Assembly (NCBI RefSeq): GCF_000737335.2
Contig: NZ_JMCC02000032.1
Coordinates: 9,245 to 73,244, forward strand
DNA from: Enhygromyxa salina
GTDB taxonomy: Bacteria; Myxococcota_A; Polyangia; Nannocystales; Nannocystaceae
Reading direction: 5' to 3'
Length of the DNA: 64,000 nt
The stretch's first letter is position 1. Each line of letters opens with the position of its first letter. Below the pieces are notes generated by a model. It was not told the DNA's origin, ran no database searches, and saw nothing but the letters and a program-made list of their open reading frames with translations. The position numbers were made by a program, and so were the translations under genes. This document shows, one piece after another, positions 25,114 to 35,498 of the stretch.

Positions 25114-25755
25114 GTGCCCGCGGTGCGGGACGACACGGATCTTCAGTTGATCGAGCGTTGGAGAGAGGGTGACCGCCGAGCGGGGCACGTGCTCGTGGCC
25201 CGGTATTTCGACCCCGTCAGGGCTTACTTTCTCAATGCGGTCGGGGACGCGGAGCGCGATGATCTCGTCCAAGAGACCTTTCGTCGGCTGGTCTCGGCGG
25301 TCCCTAATTTCGAGGGGCGCTCGAGCTTTCGCACCTATCTGTTCAAGATCGCCCGGTTCACGCTCTTCGATTTTCTTCGTCAACGCTATCGGGGCAAGGG
25401 AGAGTTCGACCCCATGCTGCACTCTGTCGAGGACCTCGACGGTGTCTCGCCCTCGCACCTCGTCACGGCGATCGAGCGTCACCAGCAGCTGCTCGCGTGT
25501 GTTCGCAAATTGCCAGTCGAGACCAAGCAGCTGCTCGAGCTGTACTACTGGCATGATCACACGGCAGCCGAGCTCGCCGAGGGCTTTGGCATCCCCGAGC
25601 GAACCTTGCGTAGTCGCTTGGTCGCTGCCCGCCAGCGCTTGCTCGCGTGCATGCAGGCCGGCGCCGAGCCAACCAACGAGCTCGACCTCGCGCTCGAGGG
25701 GCAGCTGCGCCAGATCGGTGAATTCTTGCGGTCGGGCCACGTTCAGGGCGAGTGA
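25114..25755 (+). CDS. ECF-type RNA polymerase sigma factor
   Basis: 213 residues. Region 2 lies at about 15-85 (YFDPVRAYFLNAVGD, DDLVQETFRRL, RSSFRTYLFKIARF) and region 4 at about 125-180 (LPVETKQLLELYYWHDHTAA, FGIPERTLRSRLVAARQRL with the helix-turn-helix). No anti-sigma factor gene is adjacent; the upstream TM kinase may play the controlling part, as in other myxobacterial kinase/ECF pairs. GTG start at 25114 with AGGAG upstream. Confidence 0.9.
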   Translation: MPAVRDDTDLQLIERWREGDRRAGHVLVARYFDPVRAYFLNAVGDAERDDLVQETFRRLVSAVPNFEGRSSFRTYLFKIARFTLFDFLRQRYRGKGEFDPMLHSVEDLDGVSPSHLVTAIERHQQLLACVRKLPVETKQLLELYYWHDHTAAELAEGFGIPERTLRSRLVAARQRLLACMQAGAEPTNELDLALEGQLRQIGEFLRSGHVQGE

Positions 25756-25873
25756 CGTCACCTCGCTTCGGGTGGTGATTGAGCTGGCCGGGACGTCGCA
25801 TGGATAGATTTGAAGTGAGGTGCCTCATTGTTCTTCGCTCAGTCGAACCCGCGCGCGCAGCGACTTGCAGAGT

Positions 25874-26479
25874 ATGTCGAACCGTTCAGCTCCCAAGCTT
25901 CAATTCCTGCTCGCCACACTAGCGATCACTGCAAGCGCCTTGGCGGGGTGTGACCCCGAGTCGTCGCTTCCCACTCCAGTCAACGCCTTCGCGGAGGATG
26001 ACGGCGCTGAATTGGACGATGATGTCGAACTCACGGATATCCCGATAGAGTCCTCGGGTGAAGCGAGCGCTAGTGAGGCAAGCGGCAGTTCCGAAGTCAG
26101 CCTGGACCCGCACTCACAACCTGGCGCGAGCAACCATGTTCACGCGCCTCGCTATTGTTGGAGCGACTCTCAATGTTGGGGGAGTCAATGCCGTTGCGTG
26201 AGCTCCACCTGCCAACCAAAGGGAGTCAGCCCGCTACCTCCGGCGGAGTATTGTAGCTACCCTCCCGAGTTCCATACGGGGGATTATGTGCCCTGCGAGG
26301 GGGCGAGTGACTGTGCTGATCACTGCAACTGTAATACCAGCGGCTCGTATGGGAACTACTGCAAGCCGTTTGGGGTCGGCCCCCACCCACCCTTGAGCTC
26401 CTGCGAGCCCGATGGCGGCGGCAGCGGAGGTAGCGGTGGCAGCGGTGGCAGCGGCGGTGACGGGACAATTTTCGAGTAG
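25874..26479 (+). CDS. Cys-rich lipoprotein with Gly-Ser tail
   Basis: 201 residues; lipobox LAGC; an acidic Ser-rich linker; two related Cys modules (CWSDSQCWGSQCRCVSSTC and CADHCNCNTSGSYGNYC), each followed by a KPxG turn; then a (GGS)n tail encoded by short tandem repeats at about 26412-26455. The start is the ATG at 25874 rather than a further upstream in-frame codon, because it gives a normal signal length. Presumed surface protein of unknown role. Confidence 0.75.
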   Translation: MSNRSAPKLQFLLATLAITASALAGCDPESSLPTPVNAFAEDDGAELDDDVELTDIPIESSGEASASEASGSSEVSLDPHSQPGASNHVHAPRYCWSDSQCWGSQCRCVSSTCQPKGVSPLPPAEYCSYPPEFHTGDYVPCEGASDCADHCNCNTSGSYGNYCKPFGVGPHPPLSSCEPDGGGSGGSGGSGGSGGDGTIFE

Positions 26480-26630
26480 CACAGCGAGCCTGGGGCTCGT
26501 CGCGCCCGCTTCGACCAGCGTGTCTGCCCCCGCCGCTCGAGCGCCCCAGAGATGTGGCATGCTGTGGCCCATGCGCACGGCGATCAAAGACCGCGGCCCT
26601 CACGCGCGACTGTCCAAACGACGTTGAGCC

Positions 26631-27135
26631 ATGACAAGCCTGGCTGACATCCTCGATCAGATCGAACGGGCATTCGACGGCGTGCCCTACCCGGTCAGCG
26701 GTCGCTCGTTGCATCAAGCGAATGCCTGGGACGACTACGAGACCTGTGACGACTCACGAGATCACAAGGGTCGGTGGCAGGACATCCCAGATGCACACTT
26801 CGAGCGCTGCCAGTGGGCGCTCGCGCATCTGGATGTCGAGGGCATGCACTACTATTTGCCCGCGGCCATGAGCTTCACGCTACGAACGCGCGACAGCGGC
26901 CCCTCCATACTGCACGAGAGCGTTGTGTTCACGCTGCAGCCCAGCATGGGCGACCTGCGCGAGTACCAGCGCCAACGTTTTGCGCGACTGACCGCCCCGC
27001 AGCGCGCGGCGATCTACGGCTTCCTGCAGCGCTGGTCCGATGATCCCGACATCACGCTGGCGTGGAAGCAGGTGGTGATGCGCGATCGTGAGCGCCCCGA
27101 TCGTGACGACTGGTTCGATGATTTAGACTACAACC

Positions 27136-27152
<17 letters not shown>
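26631..27152 (+). CDS. DUF6714-like protein
   Basis: 173 residues. The start (IERAFDGVPYP), the central HYYLPAAMSF and the later LTAPQRAAIYGFLQRW fit the pattern I know for the small DUF6714 family (aromatic YYLPA motif followed by a Gln-rich helix), often found near immunity or toxin genes. No signal peptide. Its 3' end overlaps the convergent lipoprotein gene by 17 bp. Function unknown; an immunity role is only a guess. Confidence 0.7.
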
Positions 27153-28014
<862 letters not shown>

Positions 28015-28069
28015 GGCTGCCGAACGATGCCGTGAACCCGGGCGATTGTCGAGTCAGTCCAAACCCTCG

Positions 28070-29254
28070 TTAGCGCGGCTCAGGGCAGCCAAACACGAAC
28101 TGGAGATCCATGATCTGCCCCGACTGAAGCAGCTCGCAGGGCGGCCCGTAGAAGGTGACCTGGTTGGTGTCGAGCTCGTAGTCCCAGCCGTCGTCGTGGC
28201 CGAGGTCCCTCAGGATCTCCATGTCGTTGATGTACACATAGAGCTTGTCGGGGTCGGGCGGCACGACGTCGAGGACGAACGAACACGAGAGCACGCTGCC
28301 CGCGATGTCGGCGAAGGCGTTCACCAGCGATTGCGCGTCGCCGGCCTGGTAGTACATCTGATCGCCCTCGAGCGCGGTGCCACCGGCCTTGGCCATGTCG
28401 TTGAGCTCGGTCGCGTCGACACCGTCGCCGAACCCGACCACGAAGGTCTTGATCGGAGGATCCTGCTCGAGCAAGGCCTCGACCATTGGCACCGGATCGT
28501 CGCAGCTGGACTGCCCGTCGGTGATCAGCAAGACATAGTTGGACCGGCCCAGATCCTTCAGGCCTGCGTAGTCTTGCAGGATGTCCAGGGTCTCGGCGGT
28601 TGGTGTTCCAAGGCTGCAGGTGTCGGCGTCACCAAGCGCGCTCGTGATCGCCATTCCGGTCTCCGGTCCAACGTCGACCGAGACCCCGCCCGGACCGCAG
28701 CTCTTGCCTTGTTTGCACGCCGGATCGAGGCCAGGGTAGAGCATCAGGCCAAAGTAGACCTCTTCGGAGAAGTCGGTCACGACCTGCTCGATCGCGGCCT
28801 TGGCAAGCGCCCACTTGGTGCCCTCGTCGCCAACCTTTTGGTCCATGCTGCCCGAGCGATCTTGAACGATCAGCACGTTGGGCGGGATCGCGGTGGCCTG
28901 ATAGACCTCACCACCACAACCCATGCCGCCCTCGGTGCCGGCCTCTGGGACGCAAGCTCCGTCTTCGCAGACCTCGTCATCGACACAATTCGAGCTGTCG
29001 TCACACGGCCCGCCCGGCAAGTTGGGGGTGCAAGCGCCATCTTGGCAGTACTCGCCCGTGTCACACTCGCTGTTGGCGGAACAGGTCGGGCCGTCGGTGG
29101 TGTCGCCACCGCTCGACGCCGTCGCCAGGGTATTGACCGCCTCTTCGGCGTTCGAGCCGTGGCCAACCGGGTCGTTCACGCAGCCCGACGACGCAGACAG
29201 CAGCATGAGGGCCGCAAGCGACCCGCCCGGCAAAATATTGATCCACGCGTTCAT
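28070..29254 (-). CDS. VWA-domain lipoprotein with EGF-like Cys module
   Basis: 394 residues; signal with lipobox SSGC near residue 25; a Cys-rich module (CSANSECDTGEYCQDGAC) followed by a second (CDDSSNCVDDEVCEDGAC); then a von Willebrand A domain with the MIDAS motif DRSGSM, a downstream Thr and LLITDGQSSCDD at the family positions, so metal-dependent adhesion is expected. The ATG at 29254 is preferred to one at 29299 because it gives a normal signal and does not overlap the upstream CotH gene. It is transcribed after that CotH gene. Confidence 0.85.
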   Translation of the reverse strand: MNAWINILPGGSLAALMLLSASSGCVNDPVGHGSNAEEAVNTLATASSGGDTTDGPTCSANSECDTGEYCQDGACTPNLPGGPCDDSSNCVDDEVCEDGACVPEAGTEGGMGCGGEVYQATAIPPNVLIVQDRSGSMDQKVGDEGTKWALAKAAIEQVVTDFSEEVYFGLMLYPGLDPACKQGKSCGPGGVSVDVGPETGMAITSALGDADTCSLGTPTAETLDILQDYAGLKDLGRSNYVLLITDGQSSCDDPVPMVEALLEQDPPIKTFVVGFGDGVDATELNDMAKAGGTALEGDQMYYQAGDAQSLVNAFADIAGSVLSCSFVLDVVPPDPDKLYVYINDMEILRDLGHDDGWDYELDTNQVTFYGPPCELLQSGQIMDLQFVFGCPEPR

Positions 29255-29298
29255 GGTGTTCCAGTCATTCAGGTGCATTTCGCACCAGGCGCGAAGCA

Positions 29299-30747
29299 TC
29301 AGGGCTCTTCGCAGTAGCCATCACCGTCGTTGACGCCGCCGTTCTTCCAGCACTCGAGCCACTCCTCGAGGAATTCGAAGCGGGCCTGCACATACTCGTG
29401 AAGATCCTCTACCTCGTCGATGTAGTCTTCGTTGGACCAGGGCTTGTTGGTGTCCTCTAGGACCGCGGTCTGGATCTGTGCGGTCCACGTGTCAATGCGC
29501 TCGTGCATCTCTTGCGGCGTGTAGGCCTCGTGGGTGATCTCGTCGATTAGCTCGATGTAGCGCGCAAACCACATCGGGTCCTCGAGGGCGATCTCGTAGA
29601 AAGGCCGGCCGTGGGTGGTCCACTTCTCCCACACGATAGGGTCGGGGTTCTCTGGGTATTCGCCGTTGGGCTTGTCGTTGAAGCGCTCGAAGGTGTTGTC
29701 GAGGTCCCACGGCAGCATCATGAATTTGCCGCTAATCGGCTCATCATAGACATAAAAATTGAGGCCGCCCGCCCACATGCCGTCGGAGTCGGGGATCACA
29801 GCTTCCGAGGCGAACGCCCGCAGGGCCTGCTCGATGTCCAGGTAAGTGAACAGCTCCTCGGGGTCCTCCGCATCCTTCAGGTCGTCGAGGCGGTCATCAT
29901 TGCTGGTGTCGGTGTTGGTCTTGAGCTCCCAGTTGGCCCGCTTCCACAGATCCCCGGTTGGATCGTCAAATACCCGCTCGAGGAACACCTCGTCGATCTT
30001 CTCGATGTTGGTGAAGATCCCGTAGTACTCGCCGTTCACGACCACGCGGGCGTTGTTGGCACAGGGCGCCGGGACCCCGGCGTCACGCATGACCGCGAGC
30101 GCGAGCCGGTCGCGCAGCATGTGCTCATTATAGGTGGCGGAATCGAGCGCGAGGCGCTTGATACCCAGGAAATTGCCGTTCTCGTCGTTGGTGTGAAACC
30201 CGATCTGGAACTGCATCTTGTCACCGGGGATCGGGTCCCAATAGGTTGCGTTGCCGCGCAGTCGGATCTTGGCGTTGTTGATCACCACATCGCCGTACGT
30301 GAAGGCCTCGAGCGGGTGGTAGCCCTTGGGGTCCTCACCCATCTCCTCGATGGCCTCGCCGTTGTTCCACTCATACTTCAGGAGGTCCCACACGAGCGGG
30401 TCAATCGTGAGGTTGAAGGTTGGCAGCAGATCCTGGGCATAGATGCCGTGACAGCCCTCCTCGTCTGTGGGGGGGATCTGCTCATTGGGGGGCAGCGCGG
30501 GCCCACCCCCATCGGTCTCTTCGGTCTCGTCCGTTGGGTCTGGCTCCGCGCTGTCGTCCGGGTCGCCGGAGTCGGTCGTGGCAGGGCGAGACTCGGTTTC
30601 GGTGCCGTCGAGATCGCTGGTTGCGGTGTCTGAGGCCGATACGCCTTCAAATGTATTCGCACTAGGCTGGTCGGCATCACTACCGGAGCAAGCGAGTATC
30701 GCCCCGAGCGAGAGGAAGACGAGAGACCGAGTCGAGTACAATGCCAT
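29299..30747 (-). CDS. CotH-family lipoprotein (copy 1)
   Basis: 482 residues; lipobox ending ILAC (Cys20), an acidic Thr/Ser/Asp linker, then a CotH domain (about 95-430). Spore-coat CotH proteins are atypical kinases. Family features seen: VKIRLRGN-like strand (AKIRLRGNATYWDP), KRLAL, ERDRLALAVMRDAG-like helix, VVNGEYYGIFTNIEKID (the lysine/ATP-region hairpin) and LPWDLDNTF (the metal-binding D-x-D). The C-terminal tail ends with CWKNGG and a DGDGYC motif. The ATG at 30747 is preceded by GGAGAG. It closely resembles the gene at 44926-46365. The VWA lipoprotein gene follows. Confidence 0.88.
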   Translation of the reverse strand: MALYSTRSLVFLSLGAILACSGSDADQPSANTFEGVSASDTATSDLDGTETESRPATTDSGDPDDSAEPDPTDETEETDGGGPALPPNEQIPPTDEEGCHGIYAQDLLPTFNLTIDPLVWDLLKYEWNNGEAIEEMGEDPKGYHPLEAFTYGDVVINNAKIRLRGNATYWDPIPGDKMQFQIGFHTNDENGNFLGIKRLALDSATYNEHMLRDRLALAVMRDAGVPAPCANNARVVVNGEYYGIFTNIEKIDEVFLERVFDDPTGDLWKRANWELKTNTDTSNDDRLDDLKDAEDPEELFTYLDIEQALRAFASEAVIPDSDGMWAGGLNFYVYDEPISGKFMMLPWDLDNTFERFNDKPNGEYPENPDPIVWEKWTTHGRPFYEIALEDPMWFARYIELIDEITHEAYTPQEMHERIDTWTAQIQTAVLEDTNKPWSNEDYIDEVEDLHEYVQARFEFLEEWLECWKNGGVNDGDGYCEEP

Positions 30748-31050
30748 GTTCAAAAAAACTCTCCAGCACGCGCCGGCTAGCTATCTAGCAGCCTTCCATC
30801 GCGCGACCGTACTCGCCGGCTGAAGTCGCGCGATTGCACGCAATCTCGCGTGTTTGATCCGAGCAGCGGGCGGCGGCGAGGCGGACGCCTATCTGGCCAG
30901 CATGCCGAGCACCGCGAAGATCAAGAGCTCGCCAGGCACTCGAGCGAGGTGGCGACGAATATTGTGCGTTTCATGGAGGAAACGATTGTGCCTACCGTTG
31001 CTCGAGGGCGCCGCGCTCGAGCTGGCCGTAAACCCGAGGGTACCCGAGGG

Positions 31051-31974
31051 CTACTCGGCGCCGTCGAGCACGAGGTCGACACAGCGCTCCACGAAGCCGC
31101 GGTTGGGCTCGTGGCCCTCGCCGCCGCTGTTGATCACCTGCACGACCACCGCGCCGACCAACATCGCCCCGATCGCTTCAATGTCGGACTCGCTGGCGAA
31201 CGGGTAGTCGTCGCGCTCGCGGCGAAGCACCTGCTCGAGCGCGACCATACCCGCGGTGATCTGCTGCTGGCTTGGGGCGGTGGTCTGGTTGGCCAAGCCA
31301 GCCGACACCGCCTCGAGCGCGGTGATCAGCTCGTCGCGCAGGGAGTCGTCGGGCGCGGTCGTGAAGCTGAGGCGGTTCTCGACCAGGGCGTCGATCGACA
31401 TGCCCGCGAACGAGGTCTGCGCGGACTTCAAGATGAACGAGCCGCTGTACTCCATGACCTTGGCGATCAGCTGGTCGACGGCCGCGTTGGCCATGGCCAG
31501 CGCGACCAGCTCGTCGAGCACGTCGGCGAGGTCGCCAAGGATCTCGCGGATCACGACCTCGAGCGGCGCGAGGTTGTCTTTGATGAGCGCCTGGCCCGAC
31601 TCGGCGTGGAGCCGGTCGGACACCAGCTGCAGCACCCGCATGGTGAAGTAGGCGTCATCGAGCAGGCCGAGCAAGCCCAGCTCGTTGGGGATCAAGTCGT
31701 CGGGCTCGTCCCAGTACGCGACCGCGGAGCGGATCACCTGGGCCATGGTGGCTTCGACGGGGGTCCCAAGCGAGGACGCCGCGGCCGCCGACAGGTGATC
31801 GGGCACGCTGCGGACGTAGCCCTCGAACAGCTCGATCGCCTCGCGCCGCTGCTTGTGGCCTAGCGCCAGCCCACGCTCGGCGGCGCGGTCTTGCAGGTAG
31901 TTGGCGAGGTGGCCCTCCTTCGCCTCGATGGCGAGGGCGGTCTCGATCATTTCATTGATGTGGGTCGTGTCCAT
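31051..31974 (-). CDS. Protein with DUF1232/YkvA-like segment
   Basis: 307 residues, soluble. The segment about 80-125 (IRSAVAYWDEPDDLIPNELG, LLDDAYFTMRVLQL) matches the YkvA/DUF1232 pattern in which a short amphipathic hairpin carries DLIPD...GLLDD. The rest is helical with a long Ala/Leu-rich C-terminus. Family known but function unknown. It is separated from neighbouring genes and is not obviously in an operon. Confidence 0.7.
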   Translation of the reverse strand: MDTTHINEMIETALAIEAKEGHLANYLQDRAAERGLALGHKQRREAIELFEGYVRSVPDHLSAAAASSLGTPVEATMAQVIRSAVAYWDEPDDLIPNELGLLGLLDDAYFTMRVLQLVSDRLHAESGQALIKDNLAPLEVVIREILGDLADVLDELVALAMANAAVDQLIAKVMEYSGSFILKSAQTSFAGMSIDALVENRLSFTTAPDDSLRDELITALEAVSAGLANQTTAPSQQQITAGMVALEQVLRRERDDYPFASESDIEAIGAMLVGAVVVQVINSGGEGHEPNRGFVERCVDLVLDGAE

Positions 31975-32043
31975 CGAGGTTGCCTGTGAATTACTAGCGC
32001 CTGAGACGGGGTTGGTCCACCGGGGCCCGGTGCGTGTGCGGCC

Positions 32044-34869
32044 TCATTGCGCCTCGCCGTCCTCGCCGTCCTCGCCGTCCTCGTTGTCCGGGGGGGCCTG
32101 CCCCAGCTCGAGGTTGATCCCCAACCGCGGCAGCCGCTTGCCCTCGGTCTGATCCGTCACCCGCAAGTACACCGGCAGGTACGCGAGCGCCCCCGTGCTG
32201 GCGCTGAACTCGAGCCGCTTGGCCGCGTGGGGGACCGTGAACTCTTCGAGCACCAGCCACTGGGCGTCGGGGTGGCCGGTCCAGCGCACCTCGATGCGCA
32301 GGTTGTGTCGCGCCCAGCGGCCGCCCGCCTGGGCCTGATCATCGTCGATGCCGACCCAGCCGGTGAGCGTCATGGGCAGGCGCTCGAGCTCGAGCTCGAT
32401 CACGGCGGGGCGGCGCGGTCGCGGGCGCATGATCACGGCGGGGCGGATCAGCATCTCGGTCTTCACGGGGCCAAGCTCGATCTGCGAAGCGGTGGTTGCA
32501 TGCCCAGCTTCAACCCAGCCGATCAGCTCGGCGGATTCGTCCTGCGCGGCCAGCTGCCAGCGCGCGTAGGCCAGGCCAGCCACCGCGGGGATCAGCACCA
32601 TGATCGTCAGCGGGTGAATGATCCGAACGAGGTAGGCCTGCAGCCGTTCGCTGCCCTTGGTGAACCAGTCCACGCAGGTGGGCCCGCGCCGGGTCCTGAT
32701 CAGGGCCAGGCCCACCCCGACAAAGGCCAACAGCGAGAGCAGCTCGGCGATCCACTCGACGCCGGTCCGCGCGACGTAGCGCAGCTCCAGGATCGCGTCG
32801 CTCGTGCCAGCCGGAAGCTCGGCGGCGATCAGCGTGGGCTCGGTGCCGTCGTCGCCGCCGGCCTTGCCCCCGCGCAGCTCCCCGGCCCGCCGGGCTTCGA
32901 GGCTGATCGGCGCCGCGTCGCCGTGCACGGGATCCTCGAACCACTCGAGCGGCTCGCCGTTCAACGACAGCTGCCAGCGCGGGTAGCCAGCGACGCCAAA
33001 CACGACGCGGGCGCCCGCTTCGACATCATGCACCCGCACGCGCACGAGACCGCCGCGAAGGTCCGCGTGCAGGAGCTCGAGCTGGCCGCCACCCTCGAGC
33101 CAGGCGAGCGGCTTGGGCTGGCCGCGGTGGGGCTTGACGACGATGTTGCCGAACCGGGCGACCTCGTGGGTCCGGGCTTGTCCGCGTTGGCGATCACGGC
33201 TGACGATCCAACGCACGCCAAGCTTGTCGAGCAGCTCACGGTTGGCGGACTCGGGCTTGTGCACGAAGTTGTCGCCAGGCGTGAACCCGATCTTGTACTG
33301 CGGCGTCGCGGTCCAGACCGGCGCGTCCATGAACGCGTGGCTGTTGCGTGCGTCCCGAACCGCGAGCCGGTAGTCGTGCTCGCGGGTGTCCCACTGCTCG
33401 CGGGCCCACGCTGTGAACGCCTGGTAGTCCGCGTCGAACTCGGGGTTGTTGGGGACCCGCTGGGTCTGGACGCTGCCGACCTCGTACTCGCTCATGGTCG
33501 CGCGGGTGTCGGCGACCAGCCACAGGCACGCGGCGGCGGAGATCGGGGCGAGCAACAGGGTGGCCAAGGTCGCGAACACTGGCCAGCGCAGGCGCTCGCG
33601 CTCGAGGAACAGCCGCCGCGCCCAGCCAGCCGGGGCGATGGCCGCAAGGCCGGCGCACAGGTACAGGCCCGGCTTGGCGCCGATCAAGAAGCGCTGATAC
33701 TGGATGTGGGTGAAGCCCTCGCTGAAGCGATCTAGCCGCAGCAGCCAGAACGCGTCGGAGCTGGTCAGCAGCCACTGGACCAGGGTGAACAGCGCGACGA
33801 AGCGAGCGACCCGGCCGGCGCCCAAGCCCGCCAACACGATCCCCGCGAGCGCGACGAAGCCAACGGCAGCGGGCATGCGCTGGGCCCAACGGCCGTCGTC
33901 GCGCAGCCAGCCGGCCATGGTCTCGAACGACGCGAACAGCCAGCCGTAGCTCGCCATCCAGGCCTTGTGTTGCAGCATCGGCACCCACCACCAGGCGGCC
34001 AGCAGCGCGCCAATGATCCCCGCGAGCGCGCACCGGGCCAGGCCCACGCGCCAGTTGACGGGGGCCCGGGGGATCAGCGTGACGATGAGCAGCAGCCCGC
34101 CGATCCCCAAGGTTGGCAGCGCGATCGGGTGGGCCAGCAACGCGGCGCCAAACCACAGCCCGGCCCACAAGCTCGCGCGCAGGGCTTGGTCTGGCTGGTT
34201 TGCCGGGTCAGCCGGGTCAGCCGAAGCGGGTGGGGGATCGGGATCCACCAGGCGCCGCGTGGACCGCCAGCCCAACGCCCGCGCCAGCTCGCCGAGGCCC
34301 AGCCACGCCAGGCTCGTCGCCAGCGCCTGGGGCCAGACCCCAAAGTAGACCGTGTACATCCAGCCGCCTTCGCGGGTGAAGCCGGCGTCGGCCAACATCA
34401 GCAGGGCCGCGATCAGGCCCGGCCACGCGCCAAACCCAAACAACCGACCGATCCTGATCAAGACCAAGCCCTGGATCGCAAACACCAGGTAGAAGCCCAG
34501 CGCGTAGGCGCTTGGCCAGTCCAGCGCACCAAACCCAAGCGCGTGGATCAGCATGATCAGCAGGTCGCCAAGCTGCGGGTAGAGATCGCCAAGCGGGAAC
34601 CCAAAGAACCATGTTGGCTCCCAGCCCGAGAGCGCGCCCGTGCTAGCGAAGCGCTGGGCGGTCAGCACGATCCGGGTGAGGTGCACGGTGTGATCGGCCG
34701 ACAGCGGCATGACCCCGGCGGGCACCGGCCACAGCAGCCACGCGGCGAACGCCAGCACGACCAGGCCCGGAATCAGGCCCGGGATCAGGCCGGGAACTCG
34801 GCCCACCAGGCCGCGGATGATCTTCGCGGCGCGGTCTGATCGGGGCGGCGCGTGGCGTGGCTCGCTCAT
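32044..34869 (-). CDS. Large polytopic membrane protein of a glycan cluster (GT-C-like)
   Basis: 941 residues: about 12-13 transmembrane helices in the first 500 residues, preceded by a DHTVHL motif in the first periplasmic loop (about 59-64), then a long extracytoplasmic domain and a last pair of helices before a beta-rich C-terminal domain. This plan matches 6-pyruvoyl-tetrahydropterin-synthase-related/GT-C membrane proteins seen in bacterial polysaccharide loci. The ATG at 34869 overlaps the stop of the upstream methyltransferase gene by 4 bp (ATGA), so translational coupling is likely. Part of an operon with a GT2 enzyme. Substrate unknown. Confidence 0.75.
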   Translation of the reverse strand: MSEPRHAPPRSDRAAKIIRGLVGRVPGLIPGLIPGLVVLAFAAWLLWPVPAGVMPLSADHTVHLTRIVLTAQRFASTGALSGWEPTWFFGFPLGDLYPQLGDLLIMLIHALGFGALDWPSAYALGFYLVFAIQGLVLIRIGRLFGFGAWPGLIAALLMLADAGFTREGGWMYTVYFGVWPQALATSLAWLGLGELARALGWRSTRRLVDPDPPPASADPADPANQPDQALRASLWAGLWFGAALLAHPIALPTLGIGGLLLIVTLIPRAPVNWRVGLARCALAGIIGALLAAWWWVPMLQHKAWMASYGWLFASFETMAGWLRDDGRWAQRMPAAVGFVALAGIVLAGLGAGRVARFVALFTLVQWLLTSSDAFWLLRLDRFSEGFTHIQYQRFLIGAKPGLYLCAGLAAIAPAGWARRLFLERERLRWPVFATLATLLLAPISAAACLWLVADTRATMSEYEVGSVQTQRVPNNPEFDADYQAFTAWAREQWDTREHDYRLAVRDARNSHAFMDAPVWTATPQYKIGFTPGDNFVHKPESANRELLDKLGVRWIVSRDRQRGQARTHEVARFGNIVVKPHRGQPKPLAWLEGGGQLELLHADLRGGLVRVRVHDVEAGARVVFGVAGYPRWQLSLNGEPLEWFEDPVHGDAAPISLEARRAGELRGGKAGGDDGTEPTLIAAELPAGTSDAILELRYVARTGVEWIAELLSLLAFVGVGLALIRTRRGPTCVDWFTKGSERLQAYLVRIIHPLTIMVLIPAVAGLAYARWQLAAQDESAELIGWVEAGHATTASQIELGPVKTEMLIRPAVIMRPRPRRPAVIELELERLPMTLTGWVGIDDDQAQAGGRWARHNLRIEVRWTGHPDAQWLVLEEFTVPHAAKRLEFSASTGALAYLPVYLRVTDQTEGKRLPRLGINLELGQAPPDNEDGEDGEDGEAQ

Positions 34870-35495
34870 GCCTTCGCCAGCGGGAGCGGCTTGCCAAGGA
34901 TGACAGTCCACGGCAGCGGCGTGCGGACCTCGAGCAGCTGCAGCTGGGTCGCCGCGAGCGCCTGCAGCTCGCGCCGCGAGAAGTGCTGGATGTGTCCAGG
35001 GGTGTTGCCGAGCGCGCGCAGATACTTGCCGCGGGCCATGTTCATCGCCCGCCAGACCGGCTCTTTGGGGGTCGAGAGCAACACGTGCTCGCGGGCGACC
35101 CGGCTGATCTGCGCGAGGCCGCGGGCCGGATCCTCGAGGTGCTCGAGCACCTCGCAGCAGACCACGACGTCGAAGCTGTCGGCCGCGAAGGGCAGGTCGT
35201 AGATCGAGGCGACCTGGGTCTCGATCCGGGTGTCGAGCGCCGCGCTGATCGAGCCCAGCGAGACGTCGGTGGCCAGGTAGCGGCTTGGACCTGGCGCGTT
35301 GCGGATCAGGTGGGTCGCGAGCTTGCCCTCGCCGCAGCCGACCTCGAGCACGGTCTTGCCGCCCGGCTGCGCGCGCACGAACAGCTCGGTGACCGCCCCC
35401 AAGAACCCGGCCACGAGCATCCGCGCGATCGGATTGCTCGAGGCGTACTTGTCTTCGAAGTTACCAACGACGTTGTTGGGATCCGCGTTGACCAT
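34866..35495 (-). CDS. Class I SAM-dependent methyltransferase
   Basis: 209 residues with the Rossmann SAM-binding motif VLEVGCGEGKLA (motif I, about 49-60), ATDVSLGSI (motif II), and FDVVVCCEVLEHLEDP (motif IV). UbiE/Coq5-like architecture. It starts 3 bp after the GT2 gene stop and overlaps the membrane protein gene, so the three form an operon. Likely modifies a sugar or lipid intermediate in the same pathway. Confidence 0.88.
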   Translation of the reverse strand: MVNADPNNVVGNFEDKYASSNPIARMLVAGFLGAVTELFVRAQPGGKTVLEVGCGEGKLATHLIRNAPGPSRYLATDVSLGSISAALDTRIETQVASIYDLPFAADSFDVVVCCEVLEHLEDPARGLAQISRVAREHVLLSTPKEPVWRAMNMARGKYLRALGNTPGHIQHFSRRELQALAATQLQLLEVRTPLPWTVILGKPLPLAKA

Positions 35496-35498
35496 GGG

